Source: Pomacea canaliculata (lineage: Eukaryota; Mollusca; Gastropoda; Architaenioglossa; Ampullariidae). From it: a stretch of 64,000 bases of DNA. The stretch is taken from the NCBI RefSeq assembly GCF_003073045.1, contig NC_037596.1:6529416-6593415 (forward strand), read 5' to 3'. Under the pieces are notes generated by a model. That model searched no databases, had not been told where the DNA came from, and worked only from the letters and a program-made list of their open reading frames with translations. Both the position numbers and the translations under genes were made by a program. Numbering within the stretch: the stretch's first letter is position 1; each line of letters starts with the position of its first letter. Below, piece after piece: positions 46,158 through 59,974 of the stretch.

Positions 46158-49100
46158 CAGATTCCCGACTGCGCGTGTACTCAGTACTGAATGAAGTCGG
46201 ATAAGTGAGAAAATTTCCCCGAGACATGCGCTGGCATATACATACCCACAGACACCCGACAAGAGATCTCAGTTACTGAACTGGTTGGTCACTTATAATT
46301 ATAAATATATCTATCATGTGAAGTCAAAGAGTATGAAAGAGATAAAGATATTTATGGAAAAAGATTCCTTCAATTAGTATTTTTCTATTTGTCAAACACC
46401 CGCCAAAAAATCAAGCAGTACGCACGAGCCAAATACTCATGATTCAAAACATATTTCATAAAGTTTTTAAAGATCAACCTTCCTCCTGAATTTGAAAGAA
46501 TTATATTTTTTTAGCCAGTAAATGGTAGTGTGGTGACAGGAGTACGCACAGCTGTATTTGACAATGGATTGATTATGAACTTGAGGTTCCCAATAAAACT
46601 GTTAATAACACATAACTCGATTCGAAAGGAAAGAAACTTTGGAGAGGATCAGTGCTTTGCGAGTAGCTGTGTTTCTGTCCTAAGGTTTTGAGAAATATTG
46701 TTATTGAGGGATTGTAAAGTCATACTCAAAAGGAAGGCAATATATAAAACTGTGAAATAGAGAAAATATGTCTTTGTGTGTGTGTGCCCCCCAGCACGCA
46801 TGTTGGGAGAGAGAGAGGAAATTAAGTGGAAAAAACTCAAAGTATTAGGAAGGTGAAGCAACTTATACGACTTTTTCTACAACAAGAGACTTATTTAGGC
46901 GTAGGGTGACAGGTTGTACGGGTCACGGACTAGCCTGCAGCACTCACTGCCTCATCTGCAATTGTCGACAGCCCGCGAGATCCTCCCAGTCCTAGACAGG
47001 ACACTCCATCAATATTTCCGAATATTACGTCCCTGCTTCCCCTCAGACCCACACCCCGAAAGGTGCTCTGCTGCTCCAGGGATGCCCGATTGCAGGTTGC
47101 TGCTGCTTGTTAGCTTTTGGTGATGGACAGCATCATCGACGGCTGAGCTGGAGGCGCACAACGATAATGGAAGTGTCGTACCTCTCCGCCACCACCGCCC
47201 GCATTGCGTCCACCTTCTTCGGTCAGCCTGACATCCACTGCTCATGTCCGTTAGCTACGCGGGTGTTGGTGGGAGGAATAATGTTTACTAGAATTTTGTT
47301 TTCATCCCTTTGGCTTTCTTACTAGCATCTCAACATTCAGTGATCCTTCTTCAGCTTTTATCTAAGAAGTGTGTGCTGTGGAATGGCGTTAGTTTAGCAC
47401 CAACACTCTGTATGAGGGTTATTGTCATTACAGGGTCAGTAAGGACTATAAACTCCTCAATTAATGGTTTATCAATAGAGCAAAGATTATCAACTACTAC
47501 CTGTCATTATCACTTTTATAGATGGAAACAAACGTGTAAGTCCTCCGCTTAACATCATGTACTCTAGTCTTGATGATTTCACCTAAGAACACTCCAAAAT
47601 AAAAAAAGTTGATTGATCCCACGGAAACCTCTTTAGAGAAGTTAAGATTTTTCCTTTTCTTCTTCTTCCTATTTTGTTGTTGTCTCCTATTGCTGGGCCA
47701 GAGAGTGCGACCCATTGAATGAGTGAATCCTCGGTGACTGTAACAGATAAGGGGTCCAGCGGCAAGCAAATCGATGTGCCAGACCTGTCGGCACTCAGTC
47801 AGCTCCAAACATGCTGGCCGCCGGATGCAGCGTGAAGGCATGATGCACGTGCGCTCCACAATTAGGAGAAGATAATTCCTAGCTCGATGCTTTTCTTGCC
47901 CTGTCGTTGTCACCAGAAAGAGCGCCGTTAGCCGACCGGAGATCAACTGTCCTCATGCATCTGACACGACGACGCCTCAACGGCAGAAAGCAAAAACACG
48001 TGGAGGATAGAAAGTTGGTGCCACATGATGCTGTGTTAAGATAAGATGTTCGAATTAAAGTATAGTGAGACATTTTACTTTTATATATTGTACTGTGCAC
48101 AATTCTATTTTGGTTCTAAAAAAGCATATTTGCGATGAAATTTGTCCCAGGAAATAACAGATTTAGAGAGTAGGCTTGGTTCAGTCAAAGCATTAACATC
48201 CATCTGGACTTTTTCATCCTGCGTTGGTTTAGGTTACTGATGATTGGTTCCTTTAATAAGGTCTTGAGTCCCTTTGAAGGAGTGTTTAAGATAACAATGA
48301 TATATTTTATTTATTGCGACGGCGAACAAAAACAAAAACTGTGTAATAGCTGAATACAATTTAAATCTTCCCTGTTTATGAAATCGCTTTCAAGCTTAAG
48401 CTGCATAAGAAAAGAAAAAAGAAATAATACATAATTTTCTGCAATAGCTTCAATAATTTAGACAGAAGTAATATGAGCTCGAAGACATTTGGGTTTCTAA
48501 TTATTTAAGATCAATAAATTTTTATCCTCAGGCTACCTCGGAATGCAGACAAGCACACAGTAGATTTCATCTTCAATAACATTCCCCACAACGAGCAGAG
48601 AATATTTTCCATCGAGTGATTCCGGTATCTGTAAATATGTGTTTCTAGATCGGTCATGTCAAATCGAAATTTTTCATACAAAAAAATGTAGTTCTTATCT
48701 AACTCTGATATGATACAAACAAGCAATGATGGTTGCTTGATTCTCTACATGTTTACACACGCTCACTATGTCACATGTTCATTCCATCTACATAGACGTG
48801 GATCTCATTGGAGACATGCAAACATGCTGTCACTCTGCCACCCACCCTAACCCCGTTTGTAACAAACAAACCAAAACTTACACTGACATACACATAAACA
48901 CATGCCCACACTTGGACTCACTTAACTTTGCCATTTTCATCGAAGTTTTCAAAGAATTAAAGTTTTGGTGGGGAAAGGCGACAGTCTTTACTTATCCTTT
49001 TCTAACATCTTCAACCAGCATCGTGTACATCTAAGCACGTGACTTTCTCCGGGATGGGTCGTACCTTTAAAGTTAATTGTAGACCAGGTCACTTAGTCTG

Positions 49101-49519
49101 TGAACATCAACAGCATGAATATTTTCAGTGCACAAGGGTGAACTCTTTCACAGCACTGAGCTTTTCCAGTCCGCAGATTTCTGGTCCATTCTGTACGATT
49201 GGCAACATTTAAAAGTCTGAAGAACACATCAAGGAATGATGCTGTAAGTGCGTAGCCTTGACATCAGGCTGAACAAAGAATTTTTCATTTACGTTGAGTG
49301 AGGGCAACCATATTTCTTCAAGCGCACTGTTTTGTCTAGACTCCAGTGCAATAACAGATATGTCTTCCATAATCAAATTCCCGTTTTTTTGTTGAATCTT
49401 AAATTCTCCAGCAGATACTAATACAGCTTCATTTTCGTCTTTTTCCTGTTGAAATATCTCTGGTATTTTGTAGAAGCGCGGAAGCATCATCGATACTTCA
49501 CTCAAAAAAAAAAAAAAAA

Positions 49520-49574
49520 CCGCGAAGTAGGAATCCGCGATATCATGAACCGCGAAAGTAGCGAGGGAACACTG
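49520..49574. mobile_element. One end of a Tigger-like MITE next to a poly-A run
   Basis: On the minus strand it reads CAGTGTTCCCTCGCTACTTT, then CGCGGTTCATGATATCGCGG and CTACTTCGCGG, then a run of T. CAGTG plus flanking TA (49575-49576) and the repeated CGCGG core are typical of Tigger/pogo MITE ends. The other end is not present, so it is truncated. Confidence 0.5.
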
Positions 49575-51599
49575 TAACTGGCTAAACCTACGGGGCAAAT
49601 ACGGATAGAAAGTGCTCGTTTGTCAAGATGATTAGTAGACTTCACTTCTTTCTCATTCTCTAGATATTACGACTTGCGAGAGAGGTAAAATCACCGCAAT
49701 ATATGTCTTCACTGTTTCAGATTCAACTTATGCTGTTGCTGTCAGACACTACATACTATGTCTTGGCAGGCTGACTGACATCCCTCCGACTTGTGCCTGG
49801 GGCAACACACTGCTAGCAGGAACACTGAGTCACAACGTGAACAGCCTAGACAGTTAACGTCAGCTCCGAGACAGACTTTGTCTATTAGTCAACCGGTAGG
49901 CGATGGAACTCGTCGGCCCTTCTCTCAAGCTGCTCTCTCTTTTTCTTCTCCCCTCAACTACTTGTCCTCCCTTTGTACTATCTCCCGGTAGGCGTAATGT
50001 GCCATGTTTCCAGGATGTCTATAAACACAGATGGGACACACACAAGACAGCGCGTTCACGTGCTCTAGCCCAGATGTCAACAAATCACGTGCAAGTCCGC
50101 AGGTTGCGAGACTCACCATGACCAGCTCGTGATCTCACCTGTGTGCAAGCTACGAAAAAAAACAAAGACTTTCTCGCCAGGTCAATTCTGTGCAGAGTCT
50201 GCTCGACTGTAAAGCATCAAACTCACATTCTAGCAAAGGTACGATGACTAAATTTAGTCATCACAATTGTTATAGGTCAAGGAATACACTTTGTCACTCT
50301 GTTGTATCCTCGTGAAGCACAATGAACAATACCTGCTTTGTTTCATGCATTTTGTGGCTGTTGGTTTCTGTCTCGGGGCTGTATGTAGTTGTGTGTGTAC
50401 ATTTATCCATTAACGATTCATTCAGAAACGTGTTTTGTCTTACAATCTAATAATAGAATTTAAACTATTGTCTTTAATTATAATGACAATAATTCAATTT
50501 TCTGCAGTGACATATTCACCTGCATCCTAGGACACTATCACTCCACACTACTTCAATGCACACACACAAGCGGGACATATAACAGCATGAGGGACTCACC
50601 ACACAGTTTGAAACCAGAATAAGAGAGAAACTTTAACATGCCGGTTTAGACAAAGAATATGAGAAAATGTTGATCAGTCGAAGCTACCGTATTTGCCATA
50701 GTAATGATATGCAGTAACAGTCTACACTAAGTACCTACTTAACCCCCGTTACTTCCCTAGGTTGTCATCGTCTTTCTTTATGTTACTCATGAACTTACCT
50801 TCTTTATGATAATAATTGACTCTTTGCTTCTTTATGTGCTATACAGGATACTATCAATAGCGTCTCTTACACTATATAACTTGGTCTTGAATTGAAAGGA
50901 CATTTATGAAGTTTTGTATGGGTCTCATCCTCAAAAATACCACTTTATTAATGGTGCTCTTACATCATTTACAGTACAGGGCTTGGATAACACCATTTAC
51001 AAACAGGTAGGTCAGCCCAAAGAGTAAGTCACCAATATACATATAAATTTCTTTGATTAAAATTGAGGTTTTTCATTCAATAGACATATTTCAAATTCCT
51101 TGAATCAAACTCGGTACCCGACACCCTCCACAACAATCTTCAATCCCTGACACTGATATTTTTAATTCACTTGCAAGTCACATTTCCAAGTATATATATT
51201 AATAGTAGAACCACATTGATTTCATGGTAACTGCTATTGCAATTAAGATTACGTGTTTGTGTATTTAGATTGTCACTTATTGAATGCATAGTTGGGTTTT
51301 GAATGACAATTGTATCGACATCCTGTTGCATTCACTTCAAAAGCGCGGCAATGCGAAGACACACACACACAAATACATACGACCTCAAATTCTCCACTAC
51401 TTGCATGTGATTGTTTGAAGAATGCCTCTCATGTTTCTTTTTGTGGGAATTTCACTCTTTTATCCACAGCCACCTCAATTTTTAACTATGGTAACATATC
51501 TGTATGGTGCTATGTAATTCGGCAACAAAATATTACACAATGGATTAGCTTACACATGCTTTATAGGTTGCATCACATATACTTAGCACAAGTATGTAC

Positions 51600-52130
51600 T
51601 TATTCTCTTTATGTTTTCACAGTTATCCATCTCAACTCACCCCACACCACCACAACTTTTCCACAACCTACTCACCTGCTGCCACACACTTATACTCCAA
51701 TCACTTTAATCTACTCTCTACCACTACACACACAAAATTACTATTTCCCAACACTTGCTCATCCTTACCACCCAACTCATTCCCCAAACTCTTCTTACCC
51801 ACAACCTACCTCCCATAGCCCTCACCCCTATTTTAGCCCCTCCTCTTACCCACCAACAGATTGATCAACACCCACATAAATTTCTAACCCCTCACCTCTC
51901 GACTGTTCAACCATCCCTCACTCGCCCACAACTTGGTTACATCCACAAGCCTCAACATTGGGTGTTCTTCTACCTTCACTACCCAAAATCACCACCTTTC
52001 CCCTTCCTCCACCCCTTTTCATTCCTCTTATCCTATTCCCATCAACCCCTATCCTACTCCTATTCCTACCAACAACTTCACCCTTCATTCACTCTCATTC
52101 CCCTTCTACTTTTCTGACTTTCCCACCTTC
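51600..52130. repeat. G-poor, C-rich low-complexity tract
   Basis: For about 500 bp the plus strand has almost no G and consists of CCA/CAC/CTTC/CCT mixtures without a clear period. Its long open frames (Pro/Thr/His/Ser-rich) in several phases follow from the absence of G-containing stops (TAG, TGA) and are not genes. Confidence 0.8.
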
Positions 52131-52144
52131 CCGACGAACTTGAC

Positions 52145-55100
52145 AAGTGGTGGCTAATGCAGGTTACCGAGGTGCGCAAACGCATTTCACCATCAGCATC
52201 TGTCTGTGCAGACCACAGAGCTCGAGGCTGGTAGATAAGCGTGGTCCTTGATTAGGCGTGTTACGCTCGAGACACAGTCCGGCTAGAGGACGAAGAGAGC
52301 AGACATAAGAGGTTGGCAGGTGTGACCAGGGCACTCGCGCCTTCTCGAATCAGAGTGTTGGGTCGCAAACAGAGCTCGAGCTGATGATAAGCGATTGGTC
52401 ATTGTTAGGCGTGATTCAGCTCCAAGACAAGCATTGGCCATATAGGACACGACAGCTGGGTGCACACGTAGTGCCAGAGCATCTACGCTTTCATCAGCAG
52501 TCGGGTCCGCGACACAGAGCTCGATGGCTGTCGATAAAGCGTGGTCCAATGTAAAGGCGTTACCTGGACAGCCAGTCCGGCCTAATAGACACGAGAGACA
52601 TAGATGGCACCATGTTAGTTGCCAGAGCCACCTCTACGGCATTGCATCCACTCGCAAATTGTCCTCGACCAACAGACACGAGGCTCAGAGCGCTGGAACT
52701 AATAAGCGTTGAGATCATTTCGTTAGGCGCTGTTCAAGCTCCCAGCAGAACAGCAGTGCGACTATCATATTCGGAGAAGAACATGAGTGCACATGTTACG
52801 CAGAGCACTCTAAGCTCCCATCGCAGTTTTTCGGCCCGCAGACACCAACAGACACATCGAAGGCTCGAGTAGATACAGCCGTTCGGTCCGTTGAGGCGCT
52901 TGTTAACCAGAGACGCAGTCCCGCCCTATAGGACAGAGAGCATGGGTGGCACTGTTAGTGCCCAGAGCCTCTACGCCTTACAATCACCTCAAGCACAGCT
53001 TTGTTGAGTCGCAGCCAAAGAGCTCGAGGCTGTAGTAACGTTGTCCATTGTACGGCGCCTGATTGAGCCGAGACAGCAAGTTAACCGCCATAGGACGAGA
53101 GAGACATGGATGCACCCGATTCAAGTGCAAGGAGAACTCTACCGCTTATCTCAGCGTTGTCTGTTCGCCAGACAACAGAGATTCGAGGCCCGTAAGGTAG
53201 ATAACGCGTTGAGTACTTGTTAGGTTGCTGCTCTAGCCAGACAGACAAGGCAGTCCGCCTATATAGACGAGAAGAGGAGATGAGGGTGACATGTAGGCAG
53301 AGCATCTACGCTTAAATACATCAGCAGTTGTCTCCGGTCGCAGCACCAGCTCGAGGCTGGTATATAGCGTTGGTACTTGTTAGCGCTGTTCAGCCAGAGA
53401 CTCAGTGCGGCCTGATAAAGGCAGACAGGACATGAGTAGCACATGTTAAGTCCGACACTCTACGTTCAATCAGCAGCATTGTTGAGTCGCAGAACAGAGA
53501 TCGAGGCTGAGTAGAAAGCGTTACGGTCTTGTTAGGCGTGCTCAGCCAGAAGCAGTCCGCCTACTAGACGCAGAAGAAGGACACTAGACGGTGGCACATG
53601 TAGATGCCGAGCCTCTACGCATCATACATCAGCAGTTGCTTGTGCAGACAAGAGTCCGAGCTGGTAACGATTAACGGTCCTTGTTAGGACGGCTGTTGTT
53701 GAGACAGCATTCCGCCCCACCTTAGACACCCCCCAAGAAGCAACAGAACTATGGACCCACTGACACCTGAACAACATCCGTTAAGATGCCAGCGCACTCA
53801 ATCGTTCTCCCATCAGACCAACCGTTGTTGGACACTAGCAACAAGACCACAGAGCGAACGGGCTGGTAAGAAATAGCGTATAGGCTCCTTCCGATAGGCG
53901 CTGTACACAGCCATCGCTCGAAGACGCAGGCAAGACCTTAGGAACGAGGAAGACCTGAGTTTGGCACTTTAGATTGCCACGGAACTCAACGTCCATCATG
54001 CAGCAGTGTCTCGTTCGCAGGACACAACTCGCAGGCTGGTAGATACGCATGGCCCATCGTAAGGCGCTGTCACAGCTCCTGAAAGAACACCAGTTGCACC
54101 TATGGAGGAGACGACATGGAGGTGCACATGTTAGTCAGGCACTCTTAAATACCATCAATACAGCAGTTGTCTGTAGAGACACCGAGCTCCAACGGCGGAG
54201 GATTAGATAACGCGTTGGCCTTGTTAGGCCTAGTTCAGCCTCGAACGCGCAGCCGGACTATAAGGCACCGCCCAGAAACAATGAGGTGGCCATGTAGTGC
54301 CCAGGCAGCAACTCTACCTTTCAACACTACCCACCATTGTCTAGTCGCAGACACAGCTCGAGGCTGGTAATAAGCGTTGGTCCTTGTTTAGGCGCTGTTC
54401 ACGTCGAGACGCACAGCACGTCCGCTACTAGGACGAGAGAATGACCCGGTGGAAATGTTGTGCCAGAGCACTGACAACCCGACGCTCAAATCATCCACAG
54501 TTGTCTGGTCTCAGCAGATCGGTGGAGATAAGCGGTTGTACCTTAGGTAGCGCGTCAGCTCAAGACAGCAGTCCGCCATAGGACCGAGAGAGCAGAGGGG
54601 GCACAGTGAGTGCCAGAGCATCCTACGCTTCATCTACAGCAGTTAGGTCTGGTCGCGACACCGAGCTCGCAGGATGGTAGATAAGCGTTGGTCTTGTTAC
54701 GGGCTGTGCAGCTCGAGACACAGTCGGCTATAGGCGCAGAGAACATTGAAGTGGCACATGTTAGTGCCAGAGCCCTCTACGCTCCATCTCAAGCAGTTGT
54801 CTCGTGCAGACACAAGAGCTCGAGGCTGGTAGATAACGCTTAAGTCCTTGTTAGCGGAGCTTCAGCTGCAGACAGCAGTCGGCGCCTATAGAACGAAGAG
54901 AAATGCGGTGGCACTGTTGTGCAGAAGCACTTAGCTCTTCATCCATCAGCAGTTGTCTGCGTGCGACACGAGCTCGAGAGCTTGTCAGATAGCGTCTCGG
55001 TTCCTTTTAGGCGGTCAGCTTTGAGACGCATTCGGCTATATTAACAACGAGAGTATGGGTGGAAATGGTTAGTGCGACACTTACGCTTCATCTCAGCAGG

Positions 55101-55800
55101 TCTAGTCGGACACAAGCTCGAGGTGGATAGATTCAAGCGTTGGTCTGTGGGACGCTTTTCAGCTCGAACAGCAGTCGACAATAGGGACAAGAGAACATTA
55201 AGGTGGGCACATGTAGTGCCGGCACAGTCTCGCTTGCAGCTTCAAGCGTTGTCTGGTCAACACGACACTGGCACGGTTGGTAGGAGTTTTTAGTACGTTG
55301 TGCAGTGGTATGGGTCGCATCGTCCAAAGCTCGACTCAACAGCCACGATACGCCCACCCTAATGACGAGAGAGAGAATGAGGCACATGTTAGTGCCAGAG
55401 CACTCACGCTTCTATTCAGCAGTTTGTTCTGTCCAACACAGAGTCCGGGCTGTAGATAAAAGTGTCCTTGTTAGGCGCTTTCAGCTCGAGACAAGGACAG
55501 GCGGCCTAGATAAGGACGAGAGAACATGAGGTGGCAACATTTAGTGCGAGCACTCTACGCCTTTCATCATCAGAGGTTGTCTGGTCGCAGACACAAGCTC
55601 GAGCTGGTAGTAAAGGCTTTGCGTACGTCTTGCACTTGTTAGCGTGACAGTTACCATAAAGTCAAAGCGAAAACGGCCACAGTTACAGGGCTCATTTATC
55701 CTCGAACAAGAGAGAATATCACACTCTATTGGAACATGTTTGCGATGCTCACACTAATTCACAACGTTTAGTGACCAGAAGCACCTAACAAGGCTCATAC
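52145..55800. repeat. ~155 bp satellite array, about 23 noisy copies
   Basis: Tandem units share the blocks GTCCTTGTTAGGCGCTGTTC, AGCTCGAGACAGCAGTCCG, CCTATAGGACGAGAGAACAT, GTGGCACATGTTAGTGCCAG, AGCACTCTACGCTTCATC, AGCAGTTGTCTGGTCGCAG and ACACAGAGCTCGAGGCTGG. The spacing of the GAGCTCGAGGCTGG block is about 150-165 bp. Each copy differs from the others mainly by scattered one- and two-base insertions and deletions, with few shared variants. That pattern is unlike ordinary satellite divergence and like unpolished long-read sequence. The array runs up to the assembly gap. Confidence 0.92.
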
Positions 55801-55904
55801 ATCAGAAGAGATATGATTATGGTCGCAGGACACAGAGCTCGATTCGCGGCCGTGTTCCTGTTCGATAGAGCACGACTTAAGATCCTGCTTAAGGCGCTGA
55901 TATC

Positions 55905-56004
55905 NNNNNNNNNNNNNNNNNNNNNNNNNNNNNNNNNNNNNNNNNNNNNNNNNNNNNNNNNNNNNNNNNNNNNNNNNNNNNNNNNNNNNNNNNNNNNNNN
56001 NNNN
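55905..56004. other. Assembly gap (100 N)
   Basis: Exactly 100 N, the usual placeholder for a scaffold gap of unknown size. It directly follows the satellite array, so the true array is probably longer. Confidence 1.
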
Positions 56005-58429
56005 TACAGTTAAACCACTCACACAAAATACAAATCAATACAACAAAAAAAGCTGAACTTGATTCATCGCCTTCCCCTCCTCGATGTTTCAAACCAACAA
56101 CCAATATAAATCTATAAAACCTTGAACTCAAGATCAACAAAACACACACCAGTACTCCAATTAACAACCTCCTACTCACACATTACAGTTAATTACCAAA
56201 ACTATTGTAAACGTCATGTGAATCAACTGATTACAAACAACATTTCAACTATATGATTGAACAAAACTACATACTCATAAAATCATAATGAAACGAAACA
56301 TAACTTAAAAATACCTTTTCGTTTATTAATTAACTCCCCTCATACCATACATATACTCAACAATTCTTGTATTACAGTAATAAACTCCATTATCCGGGAA
56401 ATGACCCCCGTCATCCATAATCAAAAAAGTATAAAATTCCAAAAATCTAAATAGTTCTTAAGTGAAATTCTACCTTCTTTGTGTTATAAGTTACTAAAAA
56501 ATATCAACAGGAGACACTTCTTACATTACAATTATACACCTGCGAGGTTAAATCTAGGATGGTCAGTTAAAACGTTGAATCCTTTCCGTCAAAGAAAGTA
56601 ACAAATTTCGCACAATTAAGTCAATTAATTTCCCCTTTGGTCGCCGTTCAAGTCACTGTTGCAGTTTCGTAGCAATGGGACAAAAACAACTCTGTTTCTT
56701 GGTCATAGGAAGCTATTTTAAAACCTCGCGGTGTGGACGCCAACTGATTGCCCTTGAACAAGTTGGTCGCTCTTGACGGGATAGTGCGAGCCTTACAACA
56801 CAATTCTAGCCCTCGTAGTTGTGTATTATATTGTTGTGCTTATTTGTGTAAGTGGTTGTAGTGCATTCTGTGAGCTGTCTTGCTGGACGTCTCTTCTAGA
56901 TCGTTGCAAATCATTCACGTCTCGCTTCATGTTCTCCGCCCACTTTGCTAGGCAGTGAAGAAAAGAGGATTCTACGAGCTTTACGAGAGCCGTCATGTAC
57001 ATTGTCTTTGGTCTTTGCCTAGCTGGGGAGGATTTATACACGTCGATTGTTCTGCTCATTCTTCTAACGAAGAAAAAATAAAAGGTAAATAATCTTTTTA
57101 TTGTTTCACCCTTTAACTCACGCTCGAAGGGTTGTATTTATCTGCTGGTGTATTATCTTTATTTTTAATCTCCCAATCAATATATTGTGAAGGGAAAACC
57201 TTAAACCAATGAAATCTGCTCACACCCATAATAGTATTTAGACTAAGTGGGGACTCCTTGTGAACACATATTCAATACACATCTGTTAAACCATTAACAG
57301 TCTCATCCTGCTTCAAGCACATTATTTTTGCAAAAGTTTCAGTAACACATAAGGGAAAACATTAAAATGTTTTAGCGCACAGAACTAATTCTGATAACTA
57401 TCTCGAATTATAAGGAAGAACGCATTCTTACTAACTGCAAATGTTTTGGTATCTGTCTTCTATCAGTTTTGGTTGGGTCTAATGGTTGACCTGCTTCTTA
57501 CAGTGTCTATGATAAATCTAAGATAAGATGATTAATACGAAGAATTGTTTGTGTTAACTGGTTTTTTAGTAACGCTGTGAGTTTCTAATATATAAAAGGT
57601 TATAGGCGAGTTTTGTAAGTAACAAAACTATAATAGCGGAGGGTCGCCAGTACTCGAAATTTTCGTGGTCTTCGGTTGGAGCAGCGCAGACGATGTGGTA
57701 CTGAGACTTGTCTCGGACAAGAACAACTCCCTCTGGCCACGAAGATAATATATTTTTCTGCTCCCAAAGCCACTGTCTTCTGTGAACCCTGACTTACAAC
57801 CATTTTAGCTATTGATGAAGACGGAGCAGGTGATATCCAACTCACAGATCAAAGGATGCAGGATTAGAGGGGCAGGGTTGGCGAGACCATGGTGAACTGG
57901 ACAAGACTTCATGAAAAGGAGTATACCAACTCTGATCACTGCTGAATAGATGCGATGTGTCTTTTATATTACTGTGTGCTTATTGTTCATTACAGATTAC
58001 AAAACATATAAGACAATCGCCTACACACTCACAATTTCAACCATTTTATTGCTGATTGGTATTAAGATGGATACCTCAAGTAAATTATTGTCGTTAAAAG
58101 TTCCCTTGACAGCTTCATAGCAATGCACGTGCAGTTTTCTATAAACCATAACCCCTAGTAAGAAAGCATGGGTTCAATGTTAATAACGAGGAAATTTTTG
58201 ATAGAAAATAATTAATGAGAGAAAGTAAACCTGTCCATGAAGATTGTGATCATGTTTCTATTCCCTTTTTATATCCCCCTCACACCAATAAAATTTTCAC
58301 TTTTGATGTTTTATCGCTGTGTCCCTGTCAAAACAAAAAAGAGTTGTTAAGAATCGTTGGAGCTCGGAATTCACGAAACCAGTTGCTTGAAAGATTGAAA
58401 ATCTCTCTAAGCGTCCTTGTGTATTTCAG
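56005..58429. other. Region right of the gap, no confident gene
   Basis: The first ~600 bp are A/C-rich and G-poor, then ordinary AT-rich DNA. Frames at 56826-57059 (minus) and around 57600-57860 are mixed in composition but lack convincing splice context. Confidence 0.35.
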
Positions 58430-58593
58430 CATCGACAAAAAAGATGACGACGACGAGACGACGATGATGATGATGACCCCGTTATGGTTATCTGCGTTAT
58501 AACGGGCCAAGCATCCACAGACGCAAGAATAGATATATCACTCTCTGCGCAGATTAATAATGATATAATGAAGAACAGCCAGTGGACAGTAAG
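58430..58593 (+). CDS. Possible Ig-like exon (frame-disturbed)
   Basis: The acceptor TGTATTTCAG at 58420-58429 and donor CAGTAAG|GTAAGC bound 164 nt. The last 43 codons read PVMVICVITGQAS, then ARIDISLSAQIN and IMKNSQWTV, an alternating beta-strand pattern with one Cys and a Trp that suits an Ig-like domain. The beginning of the exon (GAC/GAT repeats) is in another frame, so an indel or a different acceptor is required. A further frame at about 59077-59220 (AAITCRVGEELHSSDVKRSG, then VVCTSAV, LVLNCEDF) could be the next exon, but no phase-compatible splice site joins them. Confidence 0.25.
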
Positions 58594-59974
58594 GTAAGCA
58601 TAGCAAACAGTTAAATAATAACATAAATAATTAGTCTAGAGTATGTTTTAATTGTTGTTCACATTTGTTTTGTGCTGTGTTTGTGTGCATGCTGGTAATA
58701 GAGAACACTGAAATTCATACATACTGCCCGATTATTTATAGCGTGCTTCTTACATCTAAACTTTCATTAGTGACAAAACCCTATAATGTGATTATGATGT
58801 CCGTGTAGGGTTTTTGTGTTATATTGCCGATTATTGATTGCCATCTATATTGCCATTTTATTAAATATATGTGTCTTTATTTTTTTTATCCCAGCTAGTC
58901 TTTGATGGTGGGGTAAAGCCGTACATAAATTGACATTCATTAATGTTAGATGTAACTATTTTACAAAAGTAATTGACTTAAAATTTTTCCACAAGTTTCT
59001 TTGAGAAAAGCATATCCCTAGAACGAACTGAATATCTAAGCACCAATAATCAGTCATGCTTGTAGTTAATCACATCAAGAAAGGACAGCGAGGAGCAGCC
59101 ATTACTTGCCGAGTAGGGGAAGAACTACATTCTAGCGATGTCAAGAGGAGTGGAAGAGTTGTTTGTACATCTGCTGTTACGTCCTGGCTTGTTCTTAACT
59201 GCGAAGACTTCTTAAGATAGCAGAATAGATTGGCAAGACTGCAATATGTAAAGTAGGTTTTATCTTTCTTATTATGACTCTTGTCTCATATTTGGCGCCG
59301 TTAGGCTGGATGGTGTAGAAAAATATATGCAAATAATCCAGCAGTCAGTTTGTCACCATCCAAACGGGAACATGTTTCTTTGGAATTTAGTAGAGTGGAA
59401 AGGCGTGTTAGTAGTCCAGTCAAACGAGAGACTAAGTATCGTGCTACCTTCATACATAAAAGAGATATACAACGCGTAATACTCGTGAGCGGAGAGCAGA
59501 CAGACAGTCAGCCCTATTTTTCGTTGGAGAACGCCTCTGCGAATTTACAAATGATGGTTCACAACTGCTTGCTGCTTCAACTGCATGTAAATGTAGTTCT
59601 CGTCCCTTTAATTGTTTGTCTTGCTCAGCGGCGCCAATGTCATAGTAAAAGTCGATGCTAACCAATCACTGGAATAACTAATTTATTTTTCTTCCCTCAC
59701 TCTTAAATTGTATACAAATCTGTGAAACAAAGTAGCACATTTTTCTCATTGTCATAAAAATGTTCCCTGAAAGCTCTAGGCAGGGCCGACAGCACAAGGG
59801 CCAGAGAAACCAAAGTAATCAACAACCGAGTTTAGTCTCGTCTGTTGCGAGGCACATGAAAGATTGTGCCGACTGTTAGGATGTCACCTCAAACAGTAAC
59901 CTTTAGTGTAGACTGTGAAGGCAACTATTGGTTTATTTAATACACCAGTGCTTTAACCTTGATGTGATTTCGCA

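Larger units (their letters stand above)
44950..51590. other. Region without a confident gene
   Basis: Contains a GC-richer, CpG-containing patch at about 45880-46200 that may be a promoter, weak antisense frames at 47.5-47.9 kb and 49.2-49.5 kb, and a truncated transposon end at 49520. No exon pair with matching splice phases was found. Confidence 0.35.

Noticed and set aside
47583-47784. Minus-strand frame SGTSICLPLDPLSVTVTED... resembling an Ig strand pattern
   Set aside because: Only one acceptor-like site, no partner exon, low-complexity Arg/Lys end; insufficient support.
51310-52157. Long Pro/Thr/His-rich plus-strand frames
   Set aside because: Open in several phases only because the strand lacks G; no start context or splice sites.
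52283-55529. Numerous short frames inside the satellite
   Set aside because: They change frame from copy to copy because of indels and have no conserved protein.
59350-59661. 103-codon frame ending in a hydrophobic segment and basic tail, like a membrane anchor
   Set aside because: A competing frame covers the first half, the upstream acceptor is poor and no phase link to the 58.4 kb exon exists.
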